Of a stretch of 64,000 nt of DNA, positions 1 through 11,920 are shown piece by piece (position 1 is the stretch's first letter; the number at the start of each line of letters is the position of its first letter). The notes below the pieces were generated by a model, which worked only from the letters and a program-made list of their open reading frames with translations, made no database searches and had not been told where the DNA came from. The translations under genes were made by a program, and so were the position numbers. The stretch is from Silurus meridionalis (lineage: Eukaryota; Chordata; Actinopteri; Siluriformes; Siluridae). Location of the stretch: NCBI RefSeq assembly GCF_014805685.1, contig NC_060893.1, positions 18,010,025 to 18,074,024 of the forward strand. Direction: 5' to 3'.

Positions 1-197
1 TATATCCCATCTGATGCTGTAAAACACAGTTAATAGTATTGTACATATGTTCTGCATCCATCACATTAATGTTAAAAATTTATAGATGATTACATCTTAA
101 TTTCCAACATCTAAAAACATTATTTTTAAATATTCTACATTAAGTATATTGCTGTTGGCTTATTTGTCCTCATTTCTTTTAGAACATAACCCTATAG

Positions 198-198
<1 letters not shown>

Positions 199-254
<56 letters not shown>
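199..254. repeat. (TTA)n microsatellite
   Basis: An uninterrupted trinucleotide run of about 56 bases. An A-rich AAAT-type stretch follows at about 321-371. The short hydrophobic open frames crossing this area are translations of these runs. Confidence 0.95.
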
Positions 255-371
255 TGTCGATGTTGATAATAATTATAATAATAATGCCAAGTAAAATACT
301 AATAAAACTAAAATGTAATGAATAAATAAAAAAAAAAAAAAAAAAAATAAAAAAATAAATAAATAAATAAA

Positions 372-965
372 TTTTAAAAAATCCTGAAGCAAGAAAACAT
401 CTATAGATGATGACCATAGAAGGACAAATGTAAGGCAATCATTGCTGAAAACACTGAGCTTTAAGTACAAATGATACACAGGTGTGGAAATTTATGACAT
501 GACGTAACATGCAGGGCTTTGGGTATCCTATTCCATGACACGAATTGCATCGTGTAGAAAATTGGATCCTGAACTCACATTTTGCACTTTCCAAAAACAT
601 AAGAGATGAACTGGTTACTCTTAATTGCTCCTATGCTCCTGTTCCACTACAACCCTGTTGAGGATAAAGCAGCTAATGAAATGAAATTAATTAGATGAAT
701 TCATTCAGGAGATGGAACCAATAGCAGTGGATAGGACCAGTGGTGTTATTTCTTTAGTATGGTTTATGAAACACATCTGTTTCTTAACTTTGCTCAGAGA
801 AGACTAGTTTAAGAAGTACAGTTTCAAAGTATGCTAAACAATGCCATGCCCTGAGGTTTTTTTTTTTATTTTATTTTATTTAATTATTTCTGTTCATTGA
901 ATGATCTGTCAGCTGAGGTCCGGGGCGTTGCATTTTATTCCTGATTTCGAGTTTTCAAGTTGTCT
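372..965. other. No recognised feature
   Basis: AT-rich sequence with a T-rich run near 858-890. I see no coding frame, repeat family or RNA gene here. Confidence 0.5.
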
Positions 966-1135
966 GGCAACATTTACATTTATGGCATTTGGCAGCCCTT
1001 ATCCAGAGTGACTTACATCTAAGCATGGGAGGGTTAAGGACCTTGCTCAAGGGCCCAGCATTGGCAGCTTGGTGGTGGTGGGATTTGAACTTGTGACCAA
1101 AATCCAATGCCTTAACCATTGAGTTACCAGCTCCT
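966..1135 (-). mobile_element. tRNA-derived SINE with L2-type 3' tail
   Basis: On the minus strand the head reads as a tRNA-like promoter (a GGTAACTCAATGGTTAAGG A-box region, then a TTCAAATCCC B box). The body contains GGGCCCTTGAGCAAGG, typical of fish SINEs. The tail reads AAGTCACTCTGGATAAGGGC and ends in ATAAATGTAAATG, the same tail type as the L2 LINE at 60-61.7 kb. L2-tailed SINEs are thought to be mobilised by L2 enzymes. No clear target duplication was found. Related copies lie at about 9958-10135, 33826-33985, 37942-38060 and 58458-58652. Confidence 0.85.
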
Positions 1136-1729
1136 AACAAGGACACATTAGAAATGTAGGGAATATTCTATACATACATTCTATAGAGGTTGCACAGAAT
1201 TGTGTATGGAAAAAAAAATATCCAATGATTGGGAGCTCTGTGGGGTGGAAATGCTTTCTTAATGAGAGAGATCTCATGAATCACAGTTTGGAAGTCCAGA
1301 GGCATTTAATTGCAATTATTCAGGCAATTACTATTTTTCACACCTTAACAATTAGAGACAAATGGAGCTGAAAGCTGAATTTTGATAGTTTATTCATAAT
1401 AGCTTAAGCTTTATTTTTAAACAAAATACCAATATTTCATAACAACAATATTTTTTCTGATTAGAGAAGTATGTTAATACTGCTGGTTAACATTGCTTCT
1501 AGTGCAATAAGTAGGGATAGTAAAAAAAAAAAAAAGAACTCACTTGGATTTGATAATTGGCACTTGTGAGGTTGTCCCCCGCCATGCTTCAGCTCCAGTG
1601 TCTCTGAGGTAATTGAAAGTATTGGAGATTTGAATGTTCAGTGTATAATCTCTTTAAAATCCCCACTGAAGATGTTTCTAATGCAACTCACTCATGTTAG
1701 CCGCCATGGAGATTTGCATACCGTAGTTA
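1136..1729. other. No recognised feature
   Basis: AT-rich sequence with short poly-A runs near 1210 and 1522. I see nothing else in it. Confidence 0.5.
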
Positions 1730-1743
1730 AACAGACTAAAATG

Positions 1744-1973
1744 AGGTTCCCTGGTGGTCTAGTGGTTAGGATGCGGCGCTCTCACCGCTGCGGCCTGGGT
1801 TTGATCCCCGGTCAGGGAACCAACCCCAGCCATTAGGGTTGTACAAGCCAGGATAAATGGGGAGGGTTGTATTAGGAAGGGCATCCAGCGTAAAAACATG
1901 TGCTAATTCAAACATGTGGATCATGAATACGGATGATCCGCTGTGGCGACCCCTAATAGGAGAAAGTAAGTTG
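1744..1973 (+). mobile_element. tRNA-Glu-derived SINE, intact, with RTE-type tail
   Basis: The element is bounded by a perfect 14-bp direct repeat (AACAGACTAAAATG) at 1730-1743 and 1974-1987, so both ends are defined and the body is 230 bp. Positions 1748-1819 fold as a 72-nt tRNA. The acceptor stem is TCCCTGG/TCAGGGA, and the anticodon arm carries CTC at 1781-1783, matching eukaryotic tRNA-Glu(CTC). The A box is at 1755-1765. The B box at 1798-1808 has one C-to-T change. The body contains GGAAGGGCATCCAGCG. The tail, GATGATCCGCTGTGGCGACC, matches the 3' ends of the RTE copies near 26.8 and 28.3 kb. The head is nearly tRNA-perfect, so a tRNA finder may report it as a tRNA gene or pseudogene. 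Confidence 0.93.
1755..1808 (+). promoter_or_regulatory. RNA polymerase III A and B boxes of the SINE
   Basis: TGGTCTAGTGG (1755-1765) fits the A-box consensus. GGTTTGATCCC (1798-1808) is a B box with a CpG-decay-type substitution. They lie at tRNA-typical spacing inside the tRNA-Glu-like head. Confidence 0.8.
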
Positions 1974-1987
1974 AACAGACTAAAATG

Positions 1988-3432
1988 CATTACTGATTTA
2001 TTCCACTATTAGAACTAGGTGTTTACTATTCATCGTTTGGCTGCAACATGAAAGCATTTTACTCTTTTTCTTGTATACAACATGTATTGGCTTCATTTAC
2101 TACTTCATTGGTGCTGTAAAGATATTCTCCTGGGGTTAAAATCCACAACAGGGGTTTATTGTAGCAGCCCAGACATTTGTAGAAGGTGGTCAGTGACAAG
2201 GAACTAAAATCTTAATCTTGTTACCACCAGGAAACTGGATGTAGACCACCTTATCTTTGTTTCTTTCTACATAGCCATTTGACATGGAACCATTCCCAGC
2301 ATCATCTGAACATATATGGAACATATCCAATAAGATCATTCTCAGATGCAGTTTTGATCTATACAGATCACTTTCATTGGATGACAGTGATGTGAAGCTT
2401 GCCTGAGGGTGTTTCTGTTCTCTATATCAGATTCCCTTGCACTGCAAACATCTAAAACATCTAGACCCATTTGTAGAACCCAAGATATGACTGAAAATTC
2501 TGAACAAGTTTCTCAAGCAACAGAATTCATACTTTAAAAAGCAAAGAATGTTTGTAGCTTAACCTTAAGGATTTTTTGTAGTCCTCTGAGGCTTAATTTA
2601 TGTTGCTTTCTCCATGTGTTTGATACTCTGCTGGGATTTTAAGAGTTCATTTAGCTCATGAGAATCGATTCCAAACTTCCATATATATTATCTGCTGTTG
2701 TGCTGTATGCCCAAGCAGAGAGGTTCAAATTGTATATTCAGCATGGGTAGTAGATTTATCTGTAGTACTGTTATTTTTCTGGAATTTCTCAAGAGTTCTG
2801 TGGATTGTTTGCAGTTTGTTAAAGGGGTACTATGAAACCATTTTTATCCCGTCAAGGGTCAATAGCATGAGATGGAAATACACCTTGGATGGAAGTCAGG
2901 TGCAATTTAAAATAAGCCAAACCAATTCCTAGCAAGTTACTAGAATACCTGAAAGAAATCCACACTGGCTCTAGGAGAACATGTGCAGAATATCCTTGTA
3001 AAGAATAACTCTAGCACAGGATCAAATTAGGGACATTGGAGCTCTGAAGCAGCTTTAATGCTCACTGAACCACCATGCCATGTGGATATTTATGTGTAAA
3101 AAATTTTTACTCTTTTGTTGGTTGGTGCTTGTATTTGCAAAACCCATCGAATGTTCTGATGTTAATGGGGGCAGTGCTAGCACAGAGACAATGGCCTTTT
3201 GTGCATTATATTAATTAAAAACATGATGTAGGGACAAATAACCGCCTGATTTGAAACTGAGGTTGGTTAGGTTGCCTCTGTGGAGGGCATCCATAGATTA
3301 TAGATTATACCATGTATTCCATGGTAATGGTTTGAGAGGTCATTGATGTTTGCATTGCAAAATTGGACAGAGGATGAAAATGATTGGTTAATGTAAATTC
3401 TTATAGAGTTTTATATATATTTTTATATATGA

Positions 3433-3436
<4 letters not shown>
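1988..3436. other. No recognised feature
   Basis: Moderately complex AT-rich sequence. No long open frame, tRNA-like head, inverted-repeat pair or recognised transposon fragment is visible. It could be unique intergenic DNA. Confidence 0.45.

Positions 3437-3472
<36 letters not shown>
3437..3472. repeat. (GA)n microsatellite
   Basis: A pure GA run ending about 50 bases before the DIRS element that starts at 3525. Confidence 0.95.
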
Positions 3473-3474
<2 letters not shown>

Positions 3475-3524
3475 TGTTAATGCAGCATTTTGCATGCTGA
3501 AATCATACTCAGAGAAAAATGTAT

Positions 3525-4152
3525 GTTCCCTTTCAGGAACTCGAGCTGCGTTGGAACGCTTTGGGAATGCGACTGCTTTGTTCATGCTCTGAGTAATGAG
3601 TCTAATCAGTCGAAATTGAAGACAGGCTGTCACCGACGGGGTGACGTCACGACCAGGGAGTATAAAGCGCACCTGGAGAGAAGACTGCTTCAGCTTCTGT
3701 TTTGTTCATGAAGCGCTCTGTGTGAAATGTAATGTTTATTTGGTTTGTTTGGTTCTACAGCCAGTACTTCACTGAACCGCTCTTTGATAAGGCTCCGGTT
3801 CAAGGTGCTGACCCTCAAGCAGGTCATGTTTTAGATCAGATCCGGGGATTGGTTTGTCACAGTAGATCTAAAGGATGCGTACTTTCACGTACCCATCCTC
3901 CCTTCTCACAGGAAGTTCCTGCCCCTTCAGCGCCTCCTTCAGGGTTACAGAAGCTGAAGCAGTCTTCTTTCCAGGTGCGCTTTATACTCCCTGGTTCGTG
4001 ACGTCACCCCACTGGTGACAGCCTGTCTTCAATTTTGACTGATTAGACTCTTTACTCAGAGCATGGACAACGCATTCGCGTTCCCAAAGTGTCCCGACGC
4101 AGCGTCTCGTTCCCTCAGGGAACTAGGGTTACATACGTAACCTAGAGACGTT
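3525..4152 (+). mobile_element. Internally deleted DIRS-type retrotransposon (copy A)
   Basis: The element has long inverted terminal repeats: left 3528-3699 and right 3948-4149. Their inner ~170 bp are near mirror images and include the GACAGGCTGTCACC block. Between them lies a reverse transcriptase scrap at about 3751-3943. It reads FYSQYF, a deletion, then LNRSLIRLRFKVLTLKQ, a stop, and DWFVTVDLKDAYFHVPI; this is the N-terminal part of a DIRS RT. Gag, the RT catalytic motif, RNase H and the tyrosine recombinase are all missing. The element is flanked by GTT on both sides (3525-3527 and 4150-4152) with no longer target duplication, as expected for recombinase-type integration. It looks like a non-autonomous derivative. 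GC content is well above the surroundings. Confidence 0.9.
3642..3666 (+). promoter_or_regulatory. CRE plus TATA box in DIRS terminal repeat
   Basis: A perfect TGACGTCA (3642-3649) is followed 11 bp later by TATAAAG (from 3661), reading into the element. The right repeat holds the mirrored pair (TTTATA and TGACGTCA near 3980-4000). The same pairing recurs in copy D and, degenerate, in copy C. Inferred to be the element's promoter. Confidence 0.6.
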
Positions 4153-7100
4153 GCTTTGGTTACAATTGTGCAAAAGTCACACAATGATTTATAACTTAAG
4201 ATTAAACTTAATATTTAAATATTAAAGACATATTGTTTTCGAAGCTATCATTTTAATGAGAAATCCAATGTACAGTACAATGGTAGAGGAAATGGAGCAT
4301 ATTCGACTCATGTTTCCAGAATGAATCTATAAGTAATGCAATAATGTAATGCAGTAATGTAATGAAGTAATATGATGCAGTTAAACCGAGTTACATGAAA
4401 AACATGGCTTGATTACTTAGGCATCCATGAGATGACAGAATGTAACGATGATGAGGTGAGAGAGCTGGATGAAAGTGCTGCTGCATCACTCGCTTTAAGT
4501 AGAGGTGGTAGGCTAGTTCGCACATTGTGCCACTATCAGCAGATAGTCAAATGACATTGTGAGCAATGTAATAGTACAAACACGCCAAACTGTTGATAAA
4601 GTCATTTTCATTATTTAAAACGTTTTCATTACAAAAAATCCTGGAAACCACTTGAGGACCATGTGCTATTTACTAAGAGTGGTCATTGAAATTCAAGTAA
4701 TGCAGCTATTAAGTCATGATTTTTTATTTATTTTGCAGAACACTAGATATTTATGTGTTTAATAAGTATCAAGGCTTTCTACAGCAATATATCTATACTC
4801 ATCAGTAATTTGACAGACATATTCTCTTTAGCTACAAAAGCAGAAGTCGTTTTTTTTTGTTGTTTTTTGTTTTTTATCCACTGAATGACACCCCCCCACA
4901 CACACACACACACCCCTCCTAATTATCCAGGCATGAATGTGTTCATTATCATAATGACATACACCGATAGCATGCTGTAAAAATGGTTGCCAGGAGAGGA
5001 AACAAAAGGGTTATTTCTCCTCCTGAAACTTCATACTACTGCTGAATAATGTGGAAAAGGATATGAGAAAGGATAAGGAAACTGAGTGAATGAATGTACA
5101 CCTGTTTAATGAGCTTTGATAGCATATTTTATAAGTATTCCTATGGTTGAATATTGATCACTGTGTTATATCAATGCCCAAGGAATCAATCTCCCAAACC
5201 CTTTAAACACGATTAAAAGGAATTTTAATACTACATCATCTCTGTTGTATCAATTCAATTGTAACATATGAAATACAGATATCTTACACAAAAAATGCCC
5301 AGAAATGTATATTTATAAATACTAAAATAATTTTAGAATTGGGCAAATCTTTACATAAGGCAACATTTAAAGGCTACACAAATCTTACAGAGGCCTTTTC
5401 TAACAATTGCTACAATCATTTAAAGTTTATTATAAGGACTGTTTTTATTCATTTTGATGTTGACAATGTTTTTATAGGTTTCCTGAACTTTAAGACATGA
5501 TTACATCTAATCCCATGTGATTGGATTTTGTAATATATGGGTAAAAAAACATGTAAATTATACTGGTATCATGGTTGTGTACAATTTCAATTAAAATCTT
5601 ACAAAAATGTATCTCTACAGTTCCATAACGGGAATTTATACCATAAATACCATTTACTGTAAATAAAAAAGGGTCCCTAAACCTCTTATAAGCAGAAATG
5701 CCAGATGGACAATAAACAACAAAATAATTTGCTTTAATACATGTCAAAGGAAGTAGGTTTTTCTTTATCGGAAAATCTTTAGGATTGAGGACTTGAACTT
5801 CCTTTTTCCTTAGTCACTTGTCAAGCTGCAATTTCTTCTTTTTATTGATTTCAAACCTGGAAAAATTGGGGGTTTGTTATAATGTATGTGATTAAAGTGA
5901 AAAGAAACTGGCTAGTTTCATGGATGTTCCACAACATTGAACATAACTAAAAATAATGTAATTGAGTGATAAATTGAGCAAAATAAAGCTGTATAAGAGA
6001 AATACAATTAATTTGCATGTGCTAATAATAACCTTTAGGGTGGTAACTTCACTTCTTATAGTGCCACTATGACACCATCCTGTTATTCATTGTTTTCCTA
6101 TAACAGCATATGCTGTCATGTTTTATTGCTGTATAAAAATTTAAACATTGGACTACTTCTTGGAATTAAATTCTTATTTATAGGCCAAGGTTCTAAGGGT
6201 CATCATTATAAGGGATGTAAATGCTTGGTAGCCTAAACAACATATGGCAAGTGTAATAAGAAATATCATGGTGCAGCCAATGAAAAACTATCAAGACTGA
6301 CATGTTAACCTTCATGCACTAGACTTAACATTCAAGGGTAAATTATTTCCATACATTGAACGCTCGATACCTCATTACTATGCATGAGCTTGCAGCGAGG
6401 GATCACTTTAAAGTACTTCATTTCTCCACGTTGCCTCTCTGCCACCTACACAAACAGCTAAAAGAGTTCAAGAGTACCATCAATACACACACACTCCGGG
6501 AAGGACACACTGTGCGTAATTTAGAGGTCTACTAGTTTTCATATCACGGCAATACTAATATTACTCTTCTTATAATTGTAAATATATACTGCAGCAATTC
6601 TGATGAATTATGATAAATCGTTTAACGCAAGATCACACTGTTTTGCAGAACCATGTGTAAGGGTGGCCTGATGGGCATGATTAATTGCCTTATTATCCTT
6701 AGTTTGCTTGCAAAGCCAAATTAAAATAAAGCTTTTCTTTACCTACCATTGTGATTTCACCCACATGGGAGAGACAAATTATATAAAAAGCATGCTGCAT
6801 TATTATAACACAATTTCCTGCCTAAATCTTGAAACTACAGATAGAGCTGGAAAACACATTTGCAGCAGCATTAGTGTAATTAGGCTATTTAGGAGGAGAA
6901 AAAAATCCTTAAATGAAAATAGCTTTTTTGAATGTACATAACACCCAAGGAAATAAGATTTGAACAAAAGTTAATAAATAATCTATGAACTTAAAAACTG
7001 AAGCATTATGTTTTCTTTTTATAGGTATCCACTGCCCTGTGCCTCTAATTATGCTGCTAACCCTAGACTGGGCCGCAACAATCATAAAACAGGAATAAGC

Positions 7101-7494
7101 GGCAATTTTTAAACAAATGTTATATACACTACGTTTTAAACTTACTTTGTTATGGCAAAAAGGTGCCTAAAAGTGTGCAATTGCACTAATTTGATGTTAG
7201 CTGTTGGATAGATATATTTCATCGCAAAATAAATAATAATAAAAGAAAATGTTGTAAACATTTGTCTCTGCCAAAACATCTCTGTTGTTTCTGCACCAGC
7301 ACATTATCATAAAAACATAAAATAGTGCTTTCATACATCGTACAGAAATGTTAACATTTTTCTATGGCCTGATAATAACAGGCATTAATAATACCAAAGT
7401 TTTATACCAGAACAGAATGAACTGAATGCATTAGTAAATATTTCATCACCTATCAATATTAGCATGAACAAGAGTGAAGAAATTTATAATAACA
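4153..7494. other. No recognised gene; one short CA tract
   Basis: About 3.3 kb of AT-rich sequence. A (CA)n tract lies at 4888-4913. Short ATG-AAGTAATG-like repetition occurs at 4325-4385. Around 6590-6900 the sequence is higher in complexity, with ATTA/TAATTG motifs, and could be conserved noncoding DNA. No transposon fragment was recognised. Confidence 0.45.
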
Positions 7495-7976
7495 AAGGTT
7501 TGTGGACACCTGATAATAGGATTTGTATGTTTTTTTAACATCCCATTCCACATTTAGTCCCACATTTTAGCTGTTATAAAAAAACCTCCACTCTTCTGGG
7601 AAGATGTTGCACTAGATTTTGGAGTCTGCTTGTGGAGATTTGTGCTCATTCAGCCACAAGAGTGTTAGTAAAGTCAGATACTGATGTAGGTGAGGTGAGG
7701 ATGCCTGGGGTGCAGTCAATATTCCACTTCATATTGAAAGGTGTTCAATATGTTTGATGTCAGAGCTCTATATCAGGCCACTCGAGATCTTCCACTCCAA
7801 CCCATGTAAACCATAATGTATCGTCTTGGAGGACAGGGGCATTGGAACAAGTTTGGGCCTCCTACTTCAAGTGCATCCTATACAATCGTGTGCCTCCAAC
7901 TTTGTGGTTGCAGTTTGGGAAAAAAACACATATGGCTGGAAAAGTCAGGTGTCCTAATACTTTTCTCCATAGTGTA
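7495..7976 (-). mobile_element. Tc1-like transposon relic (copy 1 of 6)
   Basis: The minus strand begins TACACTATGGAGAAAAGTAT and ends TCAGGTGTCCACAAACCTTT, a degenerate inverted-repeat pair. Inside are remains of a Tc1 transposase end: a GAGTGGCCTGATATAGAGC block corresponding to the EWPAQSPDLNP region of the family, and a reverse-oriented GTTCCAATGCCCCTGTCCTC corresponding to the catalytic QDNAP region. It is a short, internally deleted and non-coding relic. Five relatives are in this window. Confidence 0.8.
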
Positions 7977-7996
7977 AGTAGAGAGGTTAGAAATGT

Positions 7997-8192
7997 TGTC
8001 ACGACCACCATAGACTATTCCTCCCCAGACCATCAGAGCAAACCCTCACTTACTTTTTCAATCACTTATTTTGTTGCCTGCTCTATTTTTATTTTCGTAT
8101 TTTCTTATTGTTTACACCTGTTTTGTATTTTCTCAGTCATCCTTTTTAAGTTGCGTCTGCATGTCTTTTGCTACTTAGATCTCGTCGTGACA
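7997..8192. mobile_element. 196-bp TIR element or short solo LTR with 5-bp target duplication
   Basis: The ends are a perfect 9-bp inverted repeat, TGTCACGAC and GTCGTGACA. The direct flanks are both AATGT (7992-7996 and 8193-8197). TG...CA ends and a 5-bp duplication suit an LTR retrotransposon solo LTR. The small size and lack of a visible TATA or poly(A) signal would also suit a small non-autonomous DNA element. The interior is T/C-rich and non-coding. Confidence 0.8.
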
Positions 8193-8197
8193 AATGT

Positions 8198-9957
8198 TGA
8201 GGGAGGGGTAGCATCTTTCTCTGGAACTAAATGAAAGCATAACGTGATTTTGTCTTCTTGAACCACTTTAAAATGCTAGAAAATTATTTCTGGTTGAGAT
8301 GCATTCAAAAGAAAAACACTTAAGCAAGTATTCAAAACAGGCTGAAGTGTTATGAATGTTTCCAAAAAAAAAAAGAAAAAGCTGTATGTAGTGTATATTT
8401 GTATGAGGTTGCTGTACAATTGAAGCTTAAAACTGTACATCAGAGACTTTGTATTGCCATGGATCCTATAACTAAAGATTATAGATACACGTCTATGCCA
8501 CACACACACCATAAGCACTGATGTACTGTATTTAATTTATTTATTAGAATCATGGTGCTTTTTATTCCTCAACATTTCGGCTGAACACAATAAAAAAAAT
8601 TAAGTAAGTTTTCAGTTCAATCCAAGTGACTTTTTGGATATTCTTCTAACTAATAACTCTAACACAAAAACTTTTGTTAATCAGCAATGCCTCACAGTCG
8701 ACTCTAAAAGATCTATTTTCCAGCAAACAGGTTTGTTTACTTGATCTTTCCATGATCCCACTCAGCCCTGAAGTGCTTCGAAAAGGCTCATATCACAAAA
8801 AAACGCGTCAAAACGCATGCAAGTAGGACATAGGTGAACACACTGAGTACCTGAGTGCCAGCTATCACTGCCTCACCACTCGACGAGATCCATTTGTTTG
8901 TTTCTTTTAACTATCACTAGGCATAATATACCTGATGTGCTTGTTTTTTTAGCTTGTTTGTTTTTTCACACAGTGTGAAAGAGCACACCATATATTTATA
9001 TATTATATATCATGTACTGAACTTGAAAAGACGAGATGTTACTGAAGTATTTTGGAAAATTATTTTGTGTTTTTTTTTTTTTTTTCTTTTAAGTAAAGCA
9101 TAATACATTTTATTCCTTTTCTTAATTCTACTTAGCTCGACAGCATGAACTTTCCCGGGAACTTGAAAATAATGTCCCCTTGATGCTAATTTTCTGTCTG
9201 GTTTGATGCATTATGCATTATGCCTCCTGGTTTTGAGTACTAAAACTTAAGAAAGGGCAACAAACTTTTAGTTACCCAAAGGTTTGTTGCTGTAGTGGAA
9301 TCCAGCTTTCTCACTAGTGGTAAATTACACACTTATGAGTTGTTTATATAATGCACTAGAAAACAGTGTGCATAATTTAAGGGAATAGAGAAAATTATAT
9401 ATGCCTGAATACAATCTGTATCTGGCTTGGTTTTGAAGAGCATAATATGTAGATGGAACAGAAACACTGCTTGTCATTTACATAATTAATGAAGGTAATG
9501 TTCATAAGGCTGGATAAACCCCATATGACAACATGTATCAGCTGCTATTAAGACACCGACTGTCATAAATATCTGAGTAAGAAAGATTTGACTGCACTTA
9601 CACTTTCCAGGATGTTAGTATGTCATGGATGGGTAAAAAAAAAAAAAAAAAAAAAAGTAAAACTAATTCAGGGGCCAGAAAAATAAAATATGGGAGACAT
9701 ACAAATATTTTACATATAGCTTAGGACCACAACTGCTATGAGCAGCTTTGCTCTGAAGTCTCATTCTCTTTGCAAATCCACCTAGTAAATTTAACATCTG
9801 GTCTTCATTTTCATATTTCTCTGACAAGCTTTTATGATTTAAGCCAAAACGTATATTCATGTAACATATTGTTTGCCATATACAGTAATGTCACTAAAAT
9901 TAGTTATCTGTCTGTCTGGGTTTTTTTGTGTGTGTTGTTTTATAGTGTTGGAAACTA
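8198..9957. other. No recognised feature
   Basis: AT-rich sequence with T runs near 9070-9085 and an A run at about 9637-9656. I see no gene or family-level repeat. Confidence 0.45.
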
Positions 9958-10135
9958 ACATTTGCTGCATTATCCAGAGCCACTTACAATTATCTCATCT
10001 ATATAACTCAGCAGTTGAAGGTTGAGTACCTTGATCAGGGGCTCACTGTAACAGCAGGGTGGAGCTGAGATTTTAATGCTGAGCCTTCGGATCAGGAGTA
10101 CTTTTTAACCACTGAGCTATCAATTCCCATAAATC
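9958..10135 (-). mobile_element. Degenerate L2-tailed SINE
   Basis: On the minus strand it reads TAGCTCAGTGGTTAAAAAGT (A box), a decayed B box, a GAGCCCCTGATCAAGGTACT body and a GTAAGTGGCTCTGGATAATG tail. Same family as 966-1135 but older. Confidence 0.75.
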
Positions 10136-11854
10136 CTTATAGTATCCCTTTATAGCTCCACTGACTGTAAGTACCTTAATTCCCTCTGGCTTCAATCTTC
10201 CATACGTGACACATGTTGCTGGTTGTTATATATTATGTCTTTCTAATCACTTTTATTTTAGTTGTTTTATTTTAGATTTAAAATAAATCAGCCATATTTT
10301 GGGTCTTTTCAACCCTCAACCCTCTTTGTGTGCTTATATATAGAGTATGTAAATATGCATATTTAAATTATAAACAGTTCAAGTGTAACTATGCAACATT
10401 TTCCAAATGATTGTACATTTTCATGAAAAAAATTACACTCAATTCTTTAGGAACAAAGATATTTTCACAGAGGTCACATCATGAATTAGTTTTAGGTGAC
10501 ATTTCATTTTTGCTCAAATTGTTGCTGTAGTGAATACTACAAGTTTTCTAACAACCCAATGAAAAAAAAAATCTAAAAGAAATAAGGCTTCTCTTCAGCT
10601 TAGCAGCTGTGCTTATATATATTTTACTACCTCACTGTTCATGCTTAATCTCACAGTGATGCTCAAGAAGAGCTGTATAGCTTCTCAGCTTAATCTTATC
10701 TAACCATGAAAACCTGTGCATATGCATCTGCAGCAACTGAAATGTCACAGAAAAAACAGGTTTGACAGTTCCATTTCTTTCTATCCTAGCATATAAAAGA
10801 TTGTGCCACATCAAGCTAAATGTTTTTTACGGTATCAGTTTAGTGCAGTTCTCTTTGTGGCCTGGAAAGACCACCCACTGCTTGGCCTTGTTGCACTTTT
10901 CTTTCGAAAACGCAAACTCTTTGACAGTTATTCACCATGCGAGTAAATATCGGCCATTTGTTTATTTCTTCATGGGAACCAAATCTGCCCACAAAAAAAA
11001 ACATGATAGTTCTGATCTTGTGATTACAATTGCTGCTCTCCAGGAAGATCATGGAAAATAAACAAATCCAAAAAACATTCCAAAATAGCCCTTCTATTTA
11101 TGCTAAGGTTAGGGATATGTTTATGTATAGTGAGGCTGATGTTAAAGTTTAGCTTGGTTTAGTCATATAACTATTTAGGAAGGAATAAAACATAATGGAG
11201 TATGCACTAGGAATTGATTAATGATAAAGTGATGAGAATTTGATTATGAAATCATAATCAAATGTTAATATAAGTCATTTATTTCTCTTATACCAGCACA
11301 GTTTGCTAATAATTATAGTTTATTATTATTGTTATAGAATGGCAGATCATACTTCATCAACAAAGTATATTTAGTGTTCTGGAACGTCCATTAGTTCCTG
11401 TTATTACTATTAATTGTAAGAATTATACATTTGAACATCACCAGTGTTACTTTTTCCATCCAAAACATGCTAAATAAACAATTCTTTAGAAAAAACTTGA
11501 TCATGTTTGCATATATGGCATTCCATTCTTGCTTTCCATGTGTATGGTTTGTCAGAGCTGCACAGTCCATGCTGCAAATCACAAAGGATGCTGCCTCTAC
11601 AATATCAGCCCGCACACAGTGAACCAGGAAAGCACTGCTGAGTACAGAGTAGTTGTTTATCTGTGAAGGCATGGCCTTGCACCTTCATCATCCCAATAGA
11701 GACAGCACAGTGACGCACGCTCCTCAGCAAGGTAATAAAAAATAAAGTGTCCAGTCTGGACCTTTCTACTCACTGTGATTGAGAAGAGAAGAGGACTGCA
11801 ATAAAACATTGATGAAATTTTCATTTTCATAGCTGGAATGCTGGTATAATTCTC

Positions 11855-11857
<3 letters not shown>
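10136..11857. other. No recognised feature
   Basis: AT-rich sequence. The small open frames of 60-100 codons lack similarity to anything I recognise and overlap on both strands, so they look like chance. Confidence 0.45.

Positions 11858-11919
<62 letters not shown>
11858..11919. repeat. (TA)n microsatellite
   Basis: About 62 bases of pure TA. Confidence 0.95.

Positions 11920-11920
<1 letters not shown>

Noticed and set aside
1748..1819. tRNA-Glu(CTC) gene
   Set aside because: Structurally near-perfect, but it is the head of a 230-bp SINE bounded by a 14-bp target duplication, so it is not called as a stand-alone tRNA gene.
7842..8234. 130-codon open frame
   Set aside because: It spans the end of a Tc1-like relic and the whole 196-bp TIR element, so it is a composite of two unrelated insertions.
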